Source: Membranipora membranacea (taxonomy: Eukaryota > Bryozoa > Gymnolaemata > Cheilostomatida > Membraniporidae). From it: 64,000 nucleotides of DNA. The stretch is from contig OU612071.1 in the NCBI GenBank assembly GCA_914767715.1, positions 21,077,681-21,141,680 of the forward strand, given 5' to 3'. The position numbers and the translations under genes were made by a program. The notes under the pieces are model-generated. The model saw only the letters and a program-made list of their open reading frames with translations, made no database searches and was not told where the DNA came from. Below are positions 13,701-24,565 of this stretch, piece by piece; within the stretch, counting starts at the first letter, position 1; each line of letters opens with the position of its first letter.

Positions 13701-16700
13701 AACGCAAGACAAGAGAAGCTACGTCTAACTCTACTTGGGACTCAGCCCAGTCACAAAGATTTCGTTCTCGTCAAGTCTCTCTCAAGATTCTATTTAATTT
13801 ATTTAATTATTTATTGCTCACAAAGCTGGAATCTCACCCACAAGATATCTATTGCTATCAAAAGAGGATAGCTAGTATTATATTTATTTGATCAGCTCAC
13901 CAAAGCTCGGGATATTTCACTGCTCAGTCACATCGGCTCTAGCTCAACAAGTATAGAATCTCTCTCACTAGCTACAGAGAGAACCAAACTCTAGGATAGT
14001 ATTATAAAGACATGACAAATCAGTTTTACATGATGTCTAACTCTAGATTTGTACATATGAAGTATATAGATCAGTATTCAGAGATGGGAGGATGGCTTCA
14101 CCACTGGTATTCAGGGGTAAGACTCTCAGCACACACTATTCTCTTTACTTGGCTTTTACCAACTATTATATTGGTCACTGTTATAGGCCCCTGTAATTCG
14201 CCATTTCACTTAGGCAGTCACCAAGTGGGTTCGACTTACTGAGCAGAGAATGCTGCTATATCTTGTAGGACTCTGAAGAGTTAGCATAAGTTTGGTGAAT
14301 ATGTATTACACCTTTGGTAATGAGTTTTGGATATGATAATTAAGAGGTCTTGGTTCTGAGAATTTGGGTGTTAAGTTTCGTTGAAATGGGAGTGGTTCTT
14401 TTATCAAAGATTGAAAATTAAGTTCAGGCGACAAAGCTAGCTACCTTTTTTTAACTTCTTATTCAAACAGGGTCATTTCATTCTGTTTGGCAGCCTAGGC
14501 CTATCTATGTTCTCAATTGGGTTGGTATTTGTGTTTCACTTGACAAGGAACTACGTTAATGGAACTTTTGGCATTGAGTTACTTAGCAAGGCTTTCTGTG
14601 GTTGTCAAACAAAATAGGCCTGATCGATATCCTGATCCCATTGTCTGTCTGTATGCTGGCTAGCCAAAGAACAGCGGAGATTACATCCAATTACTGTTTA
14701 TAATTATGATAATTGCACCTAATTCCTTGTTGCCCAGGATGGATTATGAATCATTATTGATCAGTTATACCAGCACATGAAATGTAATGTTACACTTCCC
14801 TCCTCATGAATAGTTATATTCATAGCAGTAATATCGATTCCATGAAATTTGAAATCTTCATTTCTGTTAACACTGAAAAGTTTACTCCTAGTTACACCAT
14901 CACAACTCAACTCATACGTGTTTACTGTCTGGATTCTGATAGTTCTGAATTTTCATAGAAATTTCCTCATCTTGTTTGTGTAGTTTGTAAAACAGAAATG
15001 TAGGCGGCGGTGTTCAGTACTAGATTGTTTATCATGACTGCCACATGGCACCTTAGTGTTGGCATCTCAGCTCTAATTTTTTGTGACCTCATGTAAAAAA
15101 GTGTCTTACTTTGAGACTCTTGACCAAAAGATAGTTGTCTGGGTAACCTAATATTACCTGTACTAAGCTGTAATTATACAAATACTTGTGGTTTAGTTGG
15201 GCGGTTTGGTGAATAATTGTAATTGCTAGTTTCACTATCAGCTGGTAGCGGTACTTTTAATCAGCTGTTTGTCACATTTGGATAGCCTACATCAGCGATA
15301 ACCTGAAAACCTACATCTATAATCAGCAATGTGTTATAATAACAATCTTAAAAATCAATAGAAAAGAAGGACATAGGATGCTTTCTGGAATGGAGGGATA
15401 TAAGTCACAAAAATGGAAAGCTGAAGCTCTGCGTTTTTGTATGTCAGGATATCAAATCCATCAGTCCATCTTCGGTTTGAAAGTTTAGTTCTTAGTGGGG
15501 ACTGGGAGGGAGGTGGTTAGAATCAGTACCATTATTTGATCAGTCACAGAGCTTGCCGTACCACTCTGAGTGACTATTTGATTAATGAGCCGGCGGCGGT
15601 AAATGAGAGGTAGTCATGTGAATCAGCTGATCGGTATGTGAAGGAAATCCTCTGACATTAAATTACCCCTGCCGCCACCAGTTTGGTTAGAGCTAAGCCC
15701 TCATTTCTAAGTTTTTCAAATATTTTGTTTATAGCGGACAAACTGATCAAGATCCAGCTGATCAAGCAAGCGCTTATATTAACCACTTTTCGATAGAGAA
15801 AAGTTATAGTTCTATACCTGTGCTAGGGGGTCACAAAAGAGAATTGAGGCTGATGTCAGATGTCAGATGGAAGTGGAAGGGTATGTCACATGAATCATCT
15901 GACTGTCCTGTAGGGAAATCCTTTTCCAGACTCCTTTTTATCTTGCTTTTCTGACCTCCTCTTAACCTTTAACCCATCATGCTCTGCCGCCTGAACACTG
16001 TGATGCCCAAACCAAAATATTTCTAGGCCTTCCATGGTTTAATCTCATGTGGCTCAGCTGATGGCTATAAGGGAAATCCTGTTGCATCAAAACACATTAT
16101 ATCAACTACCAGTTGCACATTGACTGCTCCTTTTCGTTTTGTATACCATTTGATACAGTAAGCAATTCTTGACAGGTTTATCTTCAAGCTAAAGATTGTT
16201 TGCCCCCCTTGGCATTTGTGTCAAGCCATTTTGTGTTGAGTATCAGTCTGTTACTGTGGCTGTTTGAGGTAAATAATGTCAATGACCGTTTCGGATATAA
16301 ACATATCATACCATCGATAAACTGCCTAGCTATTGAAAGTTTTAGTACTCGGAATGGTTAATGTACCTGTCCTCAATCGCCTGGATGAGTAAGTACAGGG
16401 CCGCGCGTAGGGCGGAGGTATCTGCTGTAACGTGGAAGCCTGTAGTCATGCCAAGCAGCTGATTAAAAAATTACCTTACGGCTTCCCTCATGCATAAAAC
16501 GTGTAGCACGTTATATTATACACCCTATCCTAATTCATCACTTTGTAATTAATGTTGGTCAGGCCTGAATGGGATATTGATGATGAATTTAGCATAGACT
16601 AGGAAGGCCTTCATATTGAACAGAGGAAATTATTAAGGCTGAAGCCTGATGGAGCTCTATAGAAGCATGGGATGAGATGGTCTCTGAGCCGTTGATAACA

Positions 16701-19700
16701 AAGGCCAGTATGAACGGACACGTTAGGGTAAAGAATGGCAAATCAAGCCTAATATATAATACACTCACTACCCGGGGTCACAGAACGCTCTGTATGTAGG
16801 CTGCTGATCTGTGTTTTGTTCTCAAAGGCAGCAGATGGATTTTGGCAGCCTCTTGTATTGCCATGTTGTTGTAAAGTTCGCTGACTTTCGGTCAATACCA
16901 TTCAAAAAGTTCAGCTGAGAGAGCCTAGTCAATGACCTATAGAGATCTCCCTACAATTGCATATCCCTGCTGTCGTTAATAGGTTATGCAAAGGAATGCT
17001 GCTATAATAATTAGTACTACTAATGAGTGTGAGGAGTGAATGCACTGCTAAGCTTCCGGACATTGACTGAATAACCATACCTTGAGTTTAGGTGAAAAAA
17101 CTCTCATGAATCGACCATTTTTGTTCTACAAGTTCAAAAGCTGTTACATGAGGCTAATTAATGTCGGAGTTTGCTGGCTGATTGTTCAACCTAAAATTTT
17201 TAACAACATTACAGTGCTAAGCATTTTCATACTGCTCCTTCGAGCAAATCTGTGAAATCCTAATCTGCTGAGAAGATCAGTAGGGAAGGCGTAATTTTGT
17301 AAAACCCACTCGACTTGTTTACTATTTTGTCCTCTGTTAGTTTGGTAATATTCTGTAATATGTAGAAAAGCTTTTGTTTTTCTGCAGCAGATTCATTTAA
17401 TACTTTGAAAGGTCCTACCTTATGTATGGAATTAAAAATATGTGGTCTATGAGCTAAAATAACAATTCTGACCAGTCAAAACAACATAACACTGCTATTA
17501 ATAGCATAATCATGAGGCGGAATGCATGCGCCTTGTGTCTGACTGACATTTTGTGCCTGTTTATTGCAGTGGGTTGTTTTTTATTGATCAGCTGATCAGC
17601 GTTTCGGTGACTTAGTGAAATTCTGAGTTGACCTCAGGGTTAGCCAGTATTTATTATGTATGAGCTAGTCAATCTTACTAAGATCTTCCCAGACAGTACT
17701 TCACATCCATCTATGGTGAACCTTAGTTTGTAGCTCAAGGTCTGCCATCACAACACGTTCCTCTTGAGGTTATTATCAGTAAAAAAGTGTTACAAAGTTC
17801 CTGTCTCTGCCTACCTCCTAGTTACACACCTTCGCACACCCTCTTTCTTGTAGCTGAAATGTCACCTTTTGTAGGTGACCCCTTTTCTAACAAATGACAC
17901 GTAAATAAATGTACTTATTTGAATGCATCACTGTGACTTTTGATTTATTTTGTATGTTTACCCAAATTTTTCTCATCAATGACTACATTATAATATATCA
18001 ATGTCTTCTTTGTTGTAGTTGATAGATATAGGAGAAGATATAACAGTACCAGATGATTTTACCGAGGAGGAGCTGAAGACAGGAATGTGGTGGAGACATC
18101 TGTTATCTGGTGGATCTGCTGGAGCTGTCAGCAGGACTTGTACAGCTCCGCTAGACAGGCTTAAAGTATTACTACAGGTAATATAACAATGACGTTTACT
18201 TAGTTTGCTGCTTTTGTGAAAACTAAGCAATTGTGATGTCTCCAGGGCATGCTAGTCATATGTTCGGAAAAAGTGTGCATAGTTAGTAATATGTTTGGAG
18301 CACACCCTGAGATGAGAATTGTTCTATCTAGGTCGGGCAGTTTGTGTTTCCTCATAAAAAAATGCAGAGATGATCAAACTATTCTGGCCCTGCGACATGA
18401 CTGGTTGCAATCCAATAATCTTATTCTTACCCATGATTGTTCCCAACGAAATCCACCTGTAAATAAGCTTAGTTATAGTGCTACACAGATGGATGGTGCA
18501 CATGGAAATTCATGAAGTTTGTAGAAGAGCTCAAGATTAGTTTTCAAAGCTATTTTTATCGCTACTGCGAAAGCTATTATAACCTACGCCAATACTTTCA
18601 TCAGACTGAAATAACGTTACGTTGTGACAAGTCATGTGACCTGCAGGGAGCCATCAAAACAAGCAAATAAACAAAACCAAGAGAAGCTATTATTATCTGG
18701 CTATATTTCAGGAAGTTATGTGCATCCATCCTCAAAACTTTACAAGATGTAATTTGAGACATTGATGGATATAATGTGAAAGTGAGAATGTGATTGACCA
18801 ATTGGCCCAAAAGTTATGAGTGAAAAACCATGCAGAGAAGCATGATGGTTCGACGGTAGTTATTCATTTTCAATTTACAAAAATTACACTAATAATAAAT
18901 GATTATTTAAATTGTAGGTGCATGGCTCCACTAAGAATAAGTTAGGTATCGTATCAGGATTTAAAGATTTAATAAAGGAAGGAGGCTGCAAGGGGCTGTG
19001 GAGAGGTAATGGAGTCAATGTCATCAAAATAGCCCCAGAAACTGCCATGAAGTTTATGGCTTATGAGCAGGTATGTACAATCTTTTACCTACAGGGGCAG
19101 CATTTAAACTCATAGCAGTTTATTTCTATTTTGCAGTTATTTTGGGATATATCTGTCAAAAATATGCTATAGTTCCTCTTTGATCACGCCATGCGCTATA
19201 TTAGGACTGTCTATTAAAACCCTCCTAGATATATCTTGTGAAATGTCTTAATATAACATACAATTCATTCGCTTGGTTAGTAAATGTCAGCTTGTCCATT
19301 GCAAAGACAATGCACTTCCCAAAAAACTGTGAGCAGAGTGGAACTAGAATTGTTCATACAATGGTATCTAGATACTATTGTATCTTAATTTTTAACCTGT
19401 GAAATCAAAAACTTAAGTGACACAAATATATTATAGAACTTGATATTGATTCTCAAACATAGTATGAATTCCTATTGTAACAGCTGAATGCATGGGCTAT
19501 CTGAGTACCAGCTGCCAAGAGGCAGATGGAGTATCCGTCCCTGACGCTAGTGAGTGTTATTATCGTGAGGTTCTATTTTTGGTTACAGATGAAGAAGTTT
19601 ATAAAATCTATGAAACAGACAGATAATATAACAGCAGTAGACAGATTTCTAGCTGGTTCTACAGCAGGTGCCATCTCACAAACGGTCATCTACCCAATGG

Positions 19701-21817
19701 AGGTAAGTTACTCTGAATATTGCTGTAAGGGCTACTTACATGTTAACAGGGAATCTAATCACGTATAAATAACAAATAAATAACAAATAAATAACAAATA
19801 AATTATAAGAGGAAAGTAAAATGTAGCAATTTCACCTATCGATAGTTGTATAGTATTTACTGCTAATTACATGTTCCTCGAAGAGTAGCTTCCAGTTCCC
19901 GTTCCTGGAGCTCCTGGCGGAGAGGCACATTTTAAGATCGCGTTTAATTTAATTGTTGCTGGTTTTCACCACTACCTTAATAGCCTGCCACAGGGTGATA
20001 CAGAGTTACATAGCTGAGCAGTAAATAGGAAGTAACTAAAAGGGCTATTTTTGGTAACAACTAGGACTTTTTTTGTGTGACAGTATGACATTATGTAATG
20101 AATGCCAAACTATGACCCTATTTAATTTGTTTCTGTATTGTTAAATGCCTTTGTAAACTGACTTCCTCAGCTCTCTCATCCTGTTGTTCAATATTATAAG
20201 CATCGTTATTGCGTTTTTCCGTGTGATAATCTGAAAAGTGGGAGTTATGCTCTCATTGAACATTTGTAGGAAAGGATGGATAACCCCAATTTGTAGCCTG
20301 AATTAAAAAGTTAATTGTGTCAATAAATTCCATTTATCTAAATAAACTTGCTTTGTTTATTACTTTCATTGCTTTCTTTTACAGGTTATGAAAACTCGCT
20401 TAGCGTTGAGGCGGACGGGACAATATAACGGGATTTTCGACTGTGCGTGTAAATTATTTAAGAATGAAGGACTAGGAGTATTCTATAGAGGCTATATACC
20501 CAATCTAATAGGGATTATACCGTATGCTGGTATAGATCTCATGGTATACGAGGTGAGTGAGCATTTATCTAAGTCGAAGAATCCGAATCAATAATTTTTA
20601 CATTAGATAGGCTTTGTCAGTCTTCTACCTGAGCAAAGGTTTTGTTTAACTTGAATTGAACTAGTGGGCGAAGAAAGTTAAGTCCTACTTTTGGCCATTT
20701 ACAAGCAAGAACCTCACCTTTTCAGTTCTTTTACTCTACTCTAGATTCCCAATTGACCAGTAGACAAAAAAAGTTAAATCCTACTTTTAGCCTATTTGCT
20801 TGAGAAACTTTATAGCCCACAAGCATAAAACACAATCTCTTAACTATACACCTTTATTTGCAGACACTGAAATCACAATATATAGCTAGTCATCCTGAAA
20901 AAGCTGAACCAGATATCAAAGCCTTGTTACTCTGCGGCACAACAAGCTCAACATGCGGGCAGCTAGCCAGCTACCCACTAGCACTAATACGGACAAGAAT
21001 GCAGGCTAAGCCTGAGAAACACCAGAGTATGATAGGTAAGGCTAAACAAGATATTCTATTATAATTATAATACCCTAGAGGTGGAAAAATTAGATTTGGT
21101 AACTTTATGTTAGACAGCACCAATTGCGCAAGCTAAGGAGGGAGTCTATATAAGGTCTATAAGAGGTCTATAAGAGGTCTATAAGAGGTCTATAAGAGGT
21201 CTATAAGAGGTCTATAAGAGGTCTATAAGAGGTCTATAAGAGGTCTATAAGAGGTCTATAAGAGGTCTATAAGAGGTCTATAAGAGGTCTATAAGAGGTC
21301 TATAAGAGGTCTATAAGAGGTCTATAAGAGGTCTATAAGAGGTCTATAAGAGGTTTTGTGACTGTTTACAAGCCATCAACCAATTATTTTAAGCATGCTT
21401 GAAATGGGATGTTTGGGTGCTCAGCAATTGAACGTAGAACAAAAGCTGGTAAGATTGGCAGCTTTTGAGCCCTCACTGCTCCCTTTGTATTTGTAGAGCC
21501 AAAAAATACATGTTGGGACTTTCATAAACTAATGGAAGAAATCATTCATCAATGGTAGGGGGTGGCAATAATAAGTCCTTACCTATTGTGATTCTTGGTT
21601 CTTAAATAGCCTAGAGTAGTAGATTCTGGAAAATTTTTTGTTCATCCAAGTGTTCTCTTATTTTGTAGCTGTAGGTAAAACAATACTACAACAAGATGGA
21701 TTCACAGGGTTATATAGAGGAATATTACCTAACTTCCTGAAGGTCGCTCCCGCCGTGTCTATAAGCTACGTTGTGTACGAACATGTTAGAAAATTACTAG
21801 GTGTGACAATGACTTGA
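4738..21817 (+). CDS. Calcium-binding mitochondrial ATP-Mg/Pi carrier, SCaMC (SLC25A24/25/23-like), complete
   Basis: Ten exons: 4738-4941, 5882-6008, 6647-6734, 9127-9238, 18019-18177, 18918-19070, 19589-19702, 20385-20552, 20864-21035 and 21669-21817. All introns are GT-AG and all phases match, giving 481 residues, normal for the family. The N-terminal half has four EF-hand loops at about residues 39-50, 75-86 ([12 protein letters not shown]), 106-117 and 142-153. Residues about 200-481 form three mitochondrial carrier repeats with Px[DE]xx[KR]-type motifs: PLDRLK (P221), PMEVMK (P317) and PLALIR (P413). Known family members sit in the inner mitochondrial membrane and exchange ATP-Mg for phosphate under calcium control by the EF-hand domain. 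The start is at the ATG giving MSGQNPPN. A possible poly(A) signal (AATAAA) lies at about 22584. Intron 4 (9239-18018) contains a LINE and a candidate internal promoter. Exons 5-10 lie within a tandem duplication and recur at 31.9-35.4 kb. Which vertebrate SCaMC is closest cannot be decided by eye. Confidence 0.95.
6588..6630. repeat. 14-bp tandem repeat (TCATACTTACTGTC)
   Basis: About three to four copies of a 14-bp unit sit just before the exon 3 acceptor of the carrier gene. The run supplies pyrimidine-rich sequence close to the splice site. Confidence 0.8.
10640..11110. repeat. Diverged direct repeat in carrier intron 4
   Basis: Two segments about 350 bp apart share landmarks in order: ACATTTT, GTTGTTGTGTTC, a TAGATGT block, then GCAGCATCTSTCATCAGC followed by TATGGTA or TGTGGTA. 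The first is about 10680-10800 and the second about 10990-11100. Each contains a short ORF, but I see no protein similarity. It is probably an old local duplication. Confidence 0.5.
11508..11690. repeat. Diverged direct repeat, about 130 bp apart
   Basis: The phrase TGTATCATTTCTRGAGCCTCT followed by TAACATTTC occurs near 11520 and again near 11656. It is a short local duplication in intron 4 with no coding content that I recognise. Confidence 0.5.
12062..13110 (-). mobile_element. Non-LTR retrotransposon (LINE) 3' fragment with reverse transcriptase remnant
   Basis: The minus strand from about 12990 down to 12382 encodes part of a reverse transcriptase. It has the catalytic YADDT motif (about 12860), then a thumb-type region with [21 protein letters not shown] and [11 protein letters not shown]. 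The frame is broken by an in-frame stop at 12652-12654, just before YLGIMLD, and the part upstream of YADDT needs a frame change ([13 protein letters not shown] is read in another frame from the neighbouring ORF). The low-coordinate end finishes in a short GATT repeat at 12062-12080, as often seen at the 3' end of CR1/L2-like LINEs. Endonuclease and ORF1 are not seen, so the copy is 5'-truncated and dead. It lies antisense in carrier intron 4. The clade is uncertain. Confidence 0.8.
13381..13523 (+). promoter_or_regulatory. Candidate internal promoter: twin CCAAT boxes and a CRE-like site
   Basis: Two identical AGCCAATCAG-type elements (CCAATCAG at 13381-13388 and 13421-13428) lie exactly 40 bp apart, about four helical turns. 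A TGCGTCA motif (13517-13523) follows. The CCAAT box with this flank is the known NF-Y consensus, and TGCGTCA resembles CRE/AP-1 half sites. They lie about 500-630 bp upstream of an ATG ORF that ends in a good splice donor. Promoter activity is an inference; single CCAATCAG matches occur by chance, but the pairing is less likely. Confidence 0.4.
14012..14116 (+). CDS. Candidate alternative first exon of the carrier gene (EF-hand-free isoform)
   Basis: An ORF opens at ATG 14012 (purine at -3) and runs 35 codons, starting [13 protein letters not shown] and ending WLHHWYSG, to a GGG|GTAAGA donor at 14117. It ends in phase 0, exactly the phase needed to join exon 5 (18019), which starts [11 protein letters not shown]. 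The product would be a carrier domain of about 339 residues with a new N-terminus and no EF-hands. Vertebrate SLC25A25 is known to use alternative N-terminal exons, and SLC25A41 is a family member without EF-hands. The exon lies in intron 4 downstream of paired CCAAT boxes. I know of no homologue of this 35-residue peptide. It is a prediction without transcript support. Confidence 0.4.
19757..19805. repeat. Short AT-rich tandem repeat (AACAAATAAAT)
   Basis: About four copies of an 11-bp unit in the intron after carrier exon 7. The matching place in the second duplication copy (about 33630-33655) has only a short remnant. Confidence 0.8.
21142..21355. repeat. 11-bp minisatellite (GGTCTATAAGA), about 19 copies
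   Basis: A near-perfect array in the intron between carrier exons 9 and 10. The equivalent intron of the second copy (34843-35250) has no such array, so it expanded in copy 1 after the duplication, or was lost from copy 2. Confidence 0.95.
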
Positions 21818-22583
21818 AATCTTACGGCGGCGTATACAAGGCGTATACTACGTCTAATATTAGGAAATTATGGACAGCTGAGCGCCATGAATGGAGTCAA
21901 AGAGTATCAGTATGTCTCGTGTCTGCTGATTGGATGGATCGGTTCTGGAGCTTTTTAGTCAGCAGTAGAGAAAAAACTGTTTCGCCTGATGATACTAAAA
22001 CTCGTGTTAATTGAATGTGGAGGGTTTTTATGTTGATATGCACTTTTTTCAACATGCAGAAAAGAATTATTCTTACAGCTGTAGGCTTTTGTAAGCTAAA
22101 TTTGATGGGCAAAATTTTTTAAGCATTTTCGAGGGCAGAAAGATTACCAGCTTATTTATATGTGAGCTGAGCGCTGCCGTTTCTGGATACACAAGTCAGC
22201 ATTCCTTACCTAGTCGTTACCATTACAATCCAATCACTTCTTATACTCATTCATTGTATGTTATACATGATGTGCCGGCATAAAATTACACCATTTGTGT
22301 GGGTTTTACTGTTAGCTCAGTTAGCCTTAGAACCTCAGGTGTGCCCACCCTTCAGGGTCATCACCTCATATCACTATCTGAGATACTAAGGGTTACTGAT
22401 TATATGCTATCTATCAGTGATACATACATATGCATGTTGGGTATAGAGCAATGGTTACATTAATATCTCTGAAAAGGCAAAGTAGATTAGCTCACTCTTT
22501 TTTCATTACTCATGTTTCTGTTCTTCTCTTTGTTTTTTCTTTGAATGTCTAGTAGAAACTGGATTATCTCTTCAGGGATTATG

Positions 22584-22589
22584 AATAAA
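22584..22589 (+). promoter_or_regulatory. Possible poly(A) signal of the carrier gene
   Basis: AATAAA about 770 bp downstream of the carrier stop codon. The same hexamer in the same context is kept in the second copy near 36174. The use of this signal is inferred. Confidence 0.4.
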
Positions 22590-22631
22590 ATTCTTAGAAA
22601 TCTATTTTTACTGCAGAAATGTTATGTTACA

Positions 22632-22832
22632 CAGGCCCGTAGTTCTAGGGGAGGCAGGGGTGCTCCTCCTCCCCTAGAATGCTCAATAGAGTGGCCTTGA
22701 AATGCTATAATTGAATATTCCATATCCGAACCCCAGACTCCACAGGAGAAGCTTACAATGGGGCTACCCAACCTGGTTTAACTTCACACCCTCAAGGATT
22801 TTCACCTCCCTTACCATTACGCCCCTGTTATA
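22632..22832. mobile_element. Small MITE-like element with CAGG..CGTAGT inverted ends
   Basis: The left end CAGGCCCGTAGT and the right end (reverse complement CAGGGGCGTAATGG) are short imperfect inverted repeats enclosing about 200 bp. A hairpin (TTCTAGGGGAGG and its complement) sits next to the left end. In duplication copy 2 (about 36222-36429) the right end is better preserved (CAGGGGCGTAGTTTAGG) and TTATA flanks both sides as a possible target duplication. There is no coding capacity. The 26-bp minisatellite begins directly next to its right end. Confidence 0.55.
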
Positions 22833-22838
22833 CACTCC

Positions 22839-23727
22839 ACATCTACCTTATGGTGTAACTGACTACATCTACCTTATGGTGTAACTGACTACATCTACCT
22901 TATGGTGTAACTGACTACATCTACCTTATGGTGTAACTGACTACATCTACCTTATGGTGTAACTGACTACATCTACATTATGGTGTAACTGACTACATCT
23001 ACCTTATGGTGTAACTGACTACATCTACCTTATGGTGTAACTGACTACATCTACCTTATGGTGTAACTGACTACATCTAGCTTATCCTGTAACTGACTAC
23101 ATCTACCTTATCGTGTAACTGACTACATCTACCTTATGGTGTAACTGACTACATCTACCTTATGGTGTAACTGACTACATCTAGCTTATCGTGTAACTGA
23201 CTACATCTACCTTATCGTGTAACTGACTACATCTACCTTATCGTGTAACTGACTACATCTAGCTTATCGTGTAACTGACTACATCTACCTTATGGTGTAA
23301 CTGACTACATCTACCTTATGGTGTAACTGACTACATCTACCTTATGGTGTAACTGACTACATCTACCTTATGGTGTAACTGACTACATCTACCTTATGGT
23401 GTAACTGACTACATCTACCTTATGGTGTAACTGACTACATCTACCTTATGGTGTAACTGACTACATCTACCTTATGGTGTAACTGACTACATCTACCTTA
23501 TGGTGTAACTGACTACATCTACCTTATGGTGTAACTGACTACATCTACCTTATGGTGTAACTGACTACATCTACCTTATGGTGTAACTGACTACATCTAC
23601 CTGATGGTGTAACTGACTACATCTACCTTATCGTGTAACTGACTACATCTATTTTATGGTGTAACTGACTACATCTACCTTATGGTGTAACTGACTACAT
23701 CTACCTTATCGTGTAACTGACTACATG
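22839..23727. repeat. 26-bp minisatellite, copy 1 (about 34 units)
   Basis: Tandem units of CTGACTACATCTACCTTATG plus GTGTAA, with variants TTATCGTGTAA and AGCTTATCGTGTAA clustered in the middle. It lies between the convergent 3' ends of the carrier and FReD genes. The same array in copy 2 has about 82 units. Confidence 0.98.
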
Positions 23728-24492
23728 TTGTATTACTTGCCGGCAGTGTGTAATCTATCCCAGTATATCCTTCTACATTGAAATACCCGCTAGTGCCTCT
23801 TGTAGTATTGGTGACAACAGAAATAGATTTAGACTATGCCTCACAATGGTAGCTTGACCTTAATTTGCTTGTCATTAAGGCCAATCAAAAACTCTGTGTG
23901 GTAGGAAAGTAAATCATAAAACTGGTAAATCCCGATCAGGGCGAAACACTGCTGGCCCAACTGTCAGACAGGCTTATAACTTAGTAAGGGGATTACAAAG
24001 CCATTATTGGAGTGATCAGTATATTTATTTCTTACCTGAGGTAGTACTACCCCCCCCCCCCTTCCTCCCCACCCCATACCTAAGTAAGTTTAGTAAATAG
24101 ATGTCAGATTGGTTGACAATTTCATAGCTATAGTAGCCTTTCTGCTCAGGTAAATTGTTATTGTTTTCAGATTCACATCAGTACATATATCACCTGTGAA
24201 CTAGGGCAATCTCAAAAGGGATCTAATTGGGACAAAACCGCACAGGTCAAGATTTCATTGTGAGCAACATAGGATTGATTCTTAGATATTTCATTACATC
24301 CCGACTATTTCCTTCTGGTGCTTACATAACACAATGATGTATGAATTATATGTACAATTAAGGATATTTCTGGCAGTATAGGCAGTTACACCATTACAGA
24401 AATACATAGAAAGGCCTTCAAAGGAAAGAGAGACAACTTCACAACCACTTGAAAATTGAAATTCATGAACAGATATATAGAACACAGTCTTG

Positions 24493-24498
24493 TTTATT
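24493..24498 (-). promoter_or_regulatory. Possible poly(A) signal of FReD gene copy 1
   Basis: AATAAA on the minus strand about 70 bp after the FReD stop codon. The equivalent site in copy 2 is at about 39327-39332. Confidence 0.5.
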
Positions 24499-24565
24499 TA
24501 AATAATAATGATTTTTCCCTCAGACAGTCAATGTGATAACCTCTCGAGCTATACGGAGTACATTA

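Noticed and set aside
17586-17599. TGATCAGCTGATCA palindrome in carrier intron 4, repeated in copy 2
   Set aside because: It is a perfect 14-bp palindrome, but identical in the copies only because of the duplication. No function can be argued from it.
17988-18230. Minus-strand 80-codon ORF
   Set aside because: It is a shadow of carrier exon 5 on the opposite strand.
21142-23727. Tandem arrays considered as a CRISPR-like array
   Set aside because: The units are contiguous with no unique spacers and lie in eukaryotic intron or intergenic DNA, so they are ordinary minisatellites.
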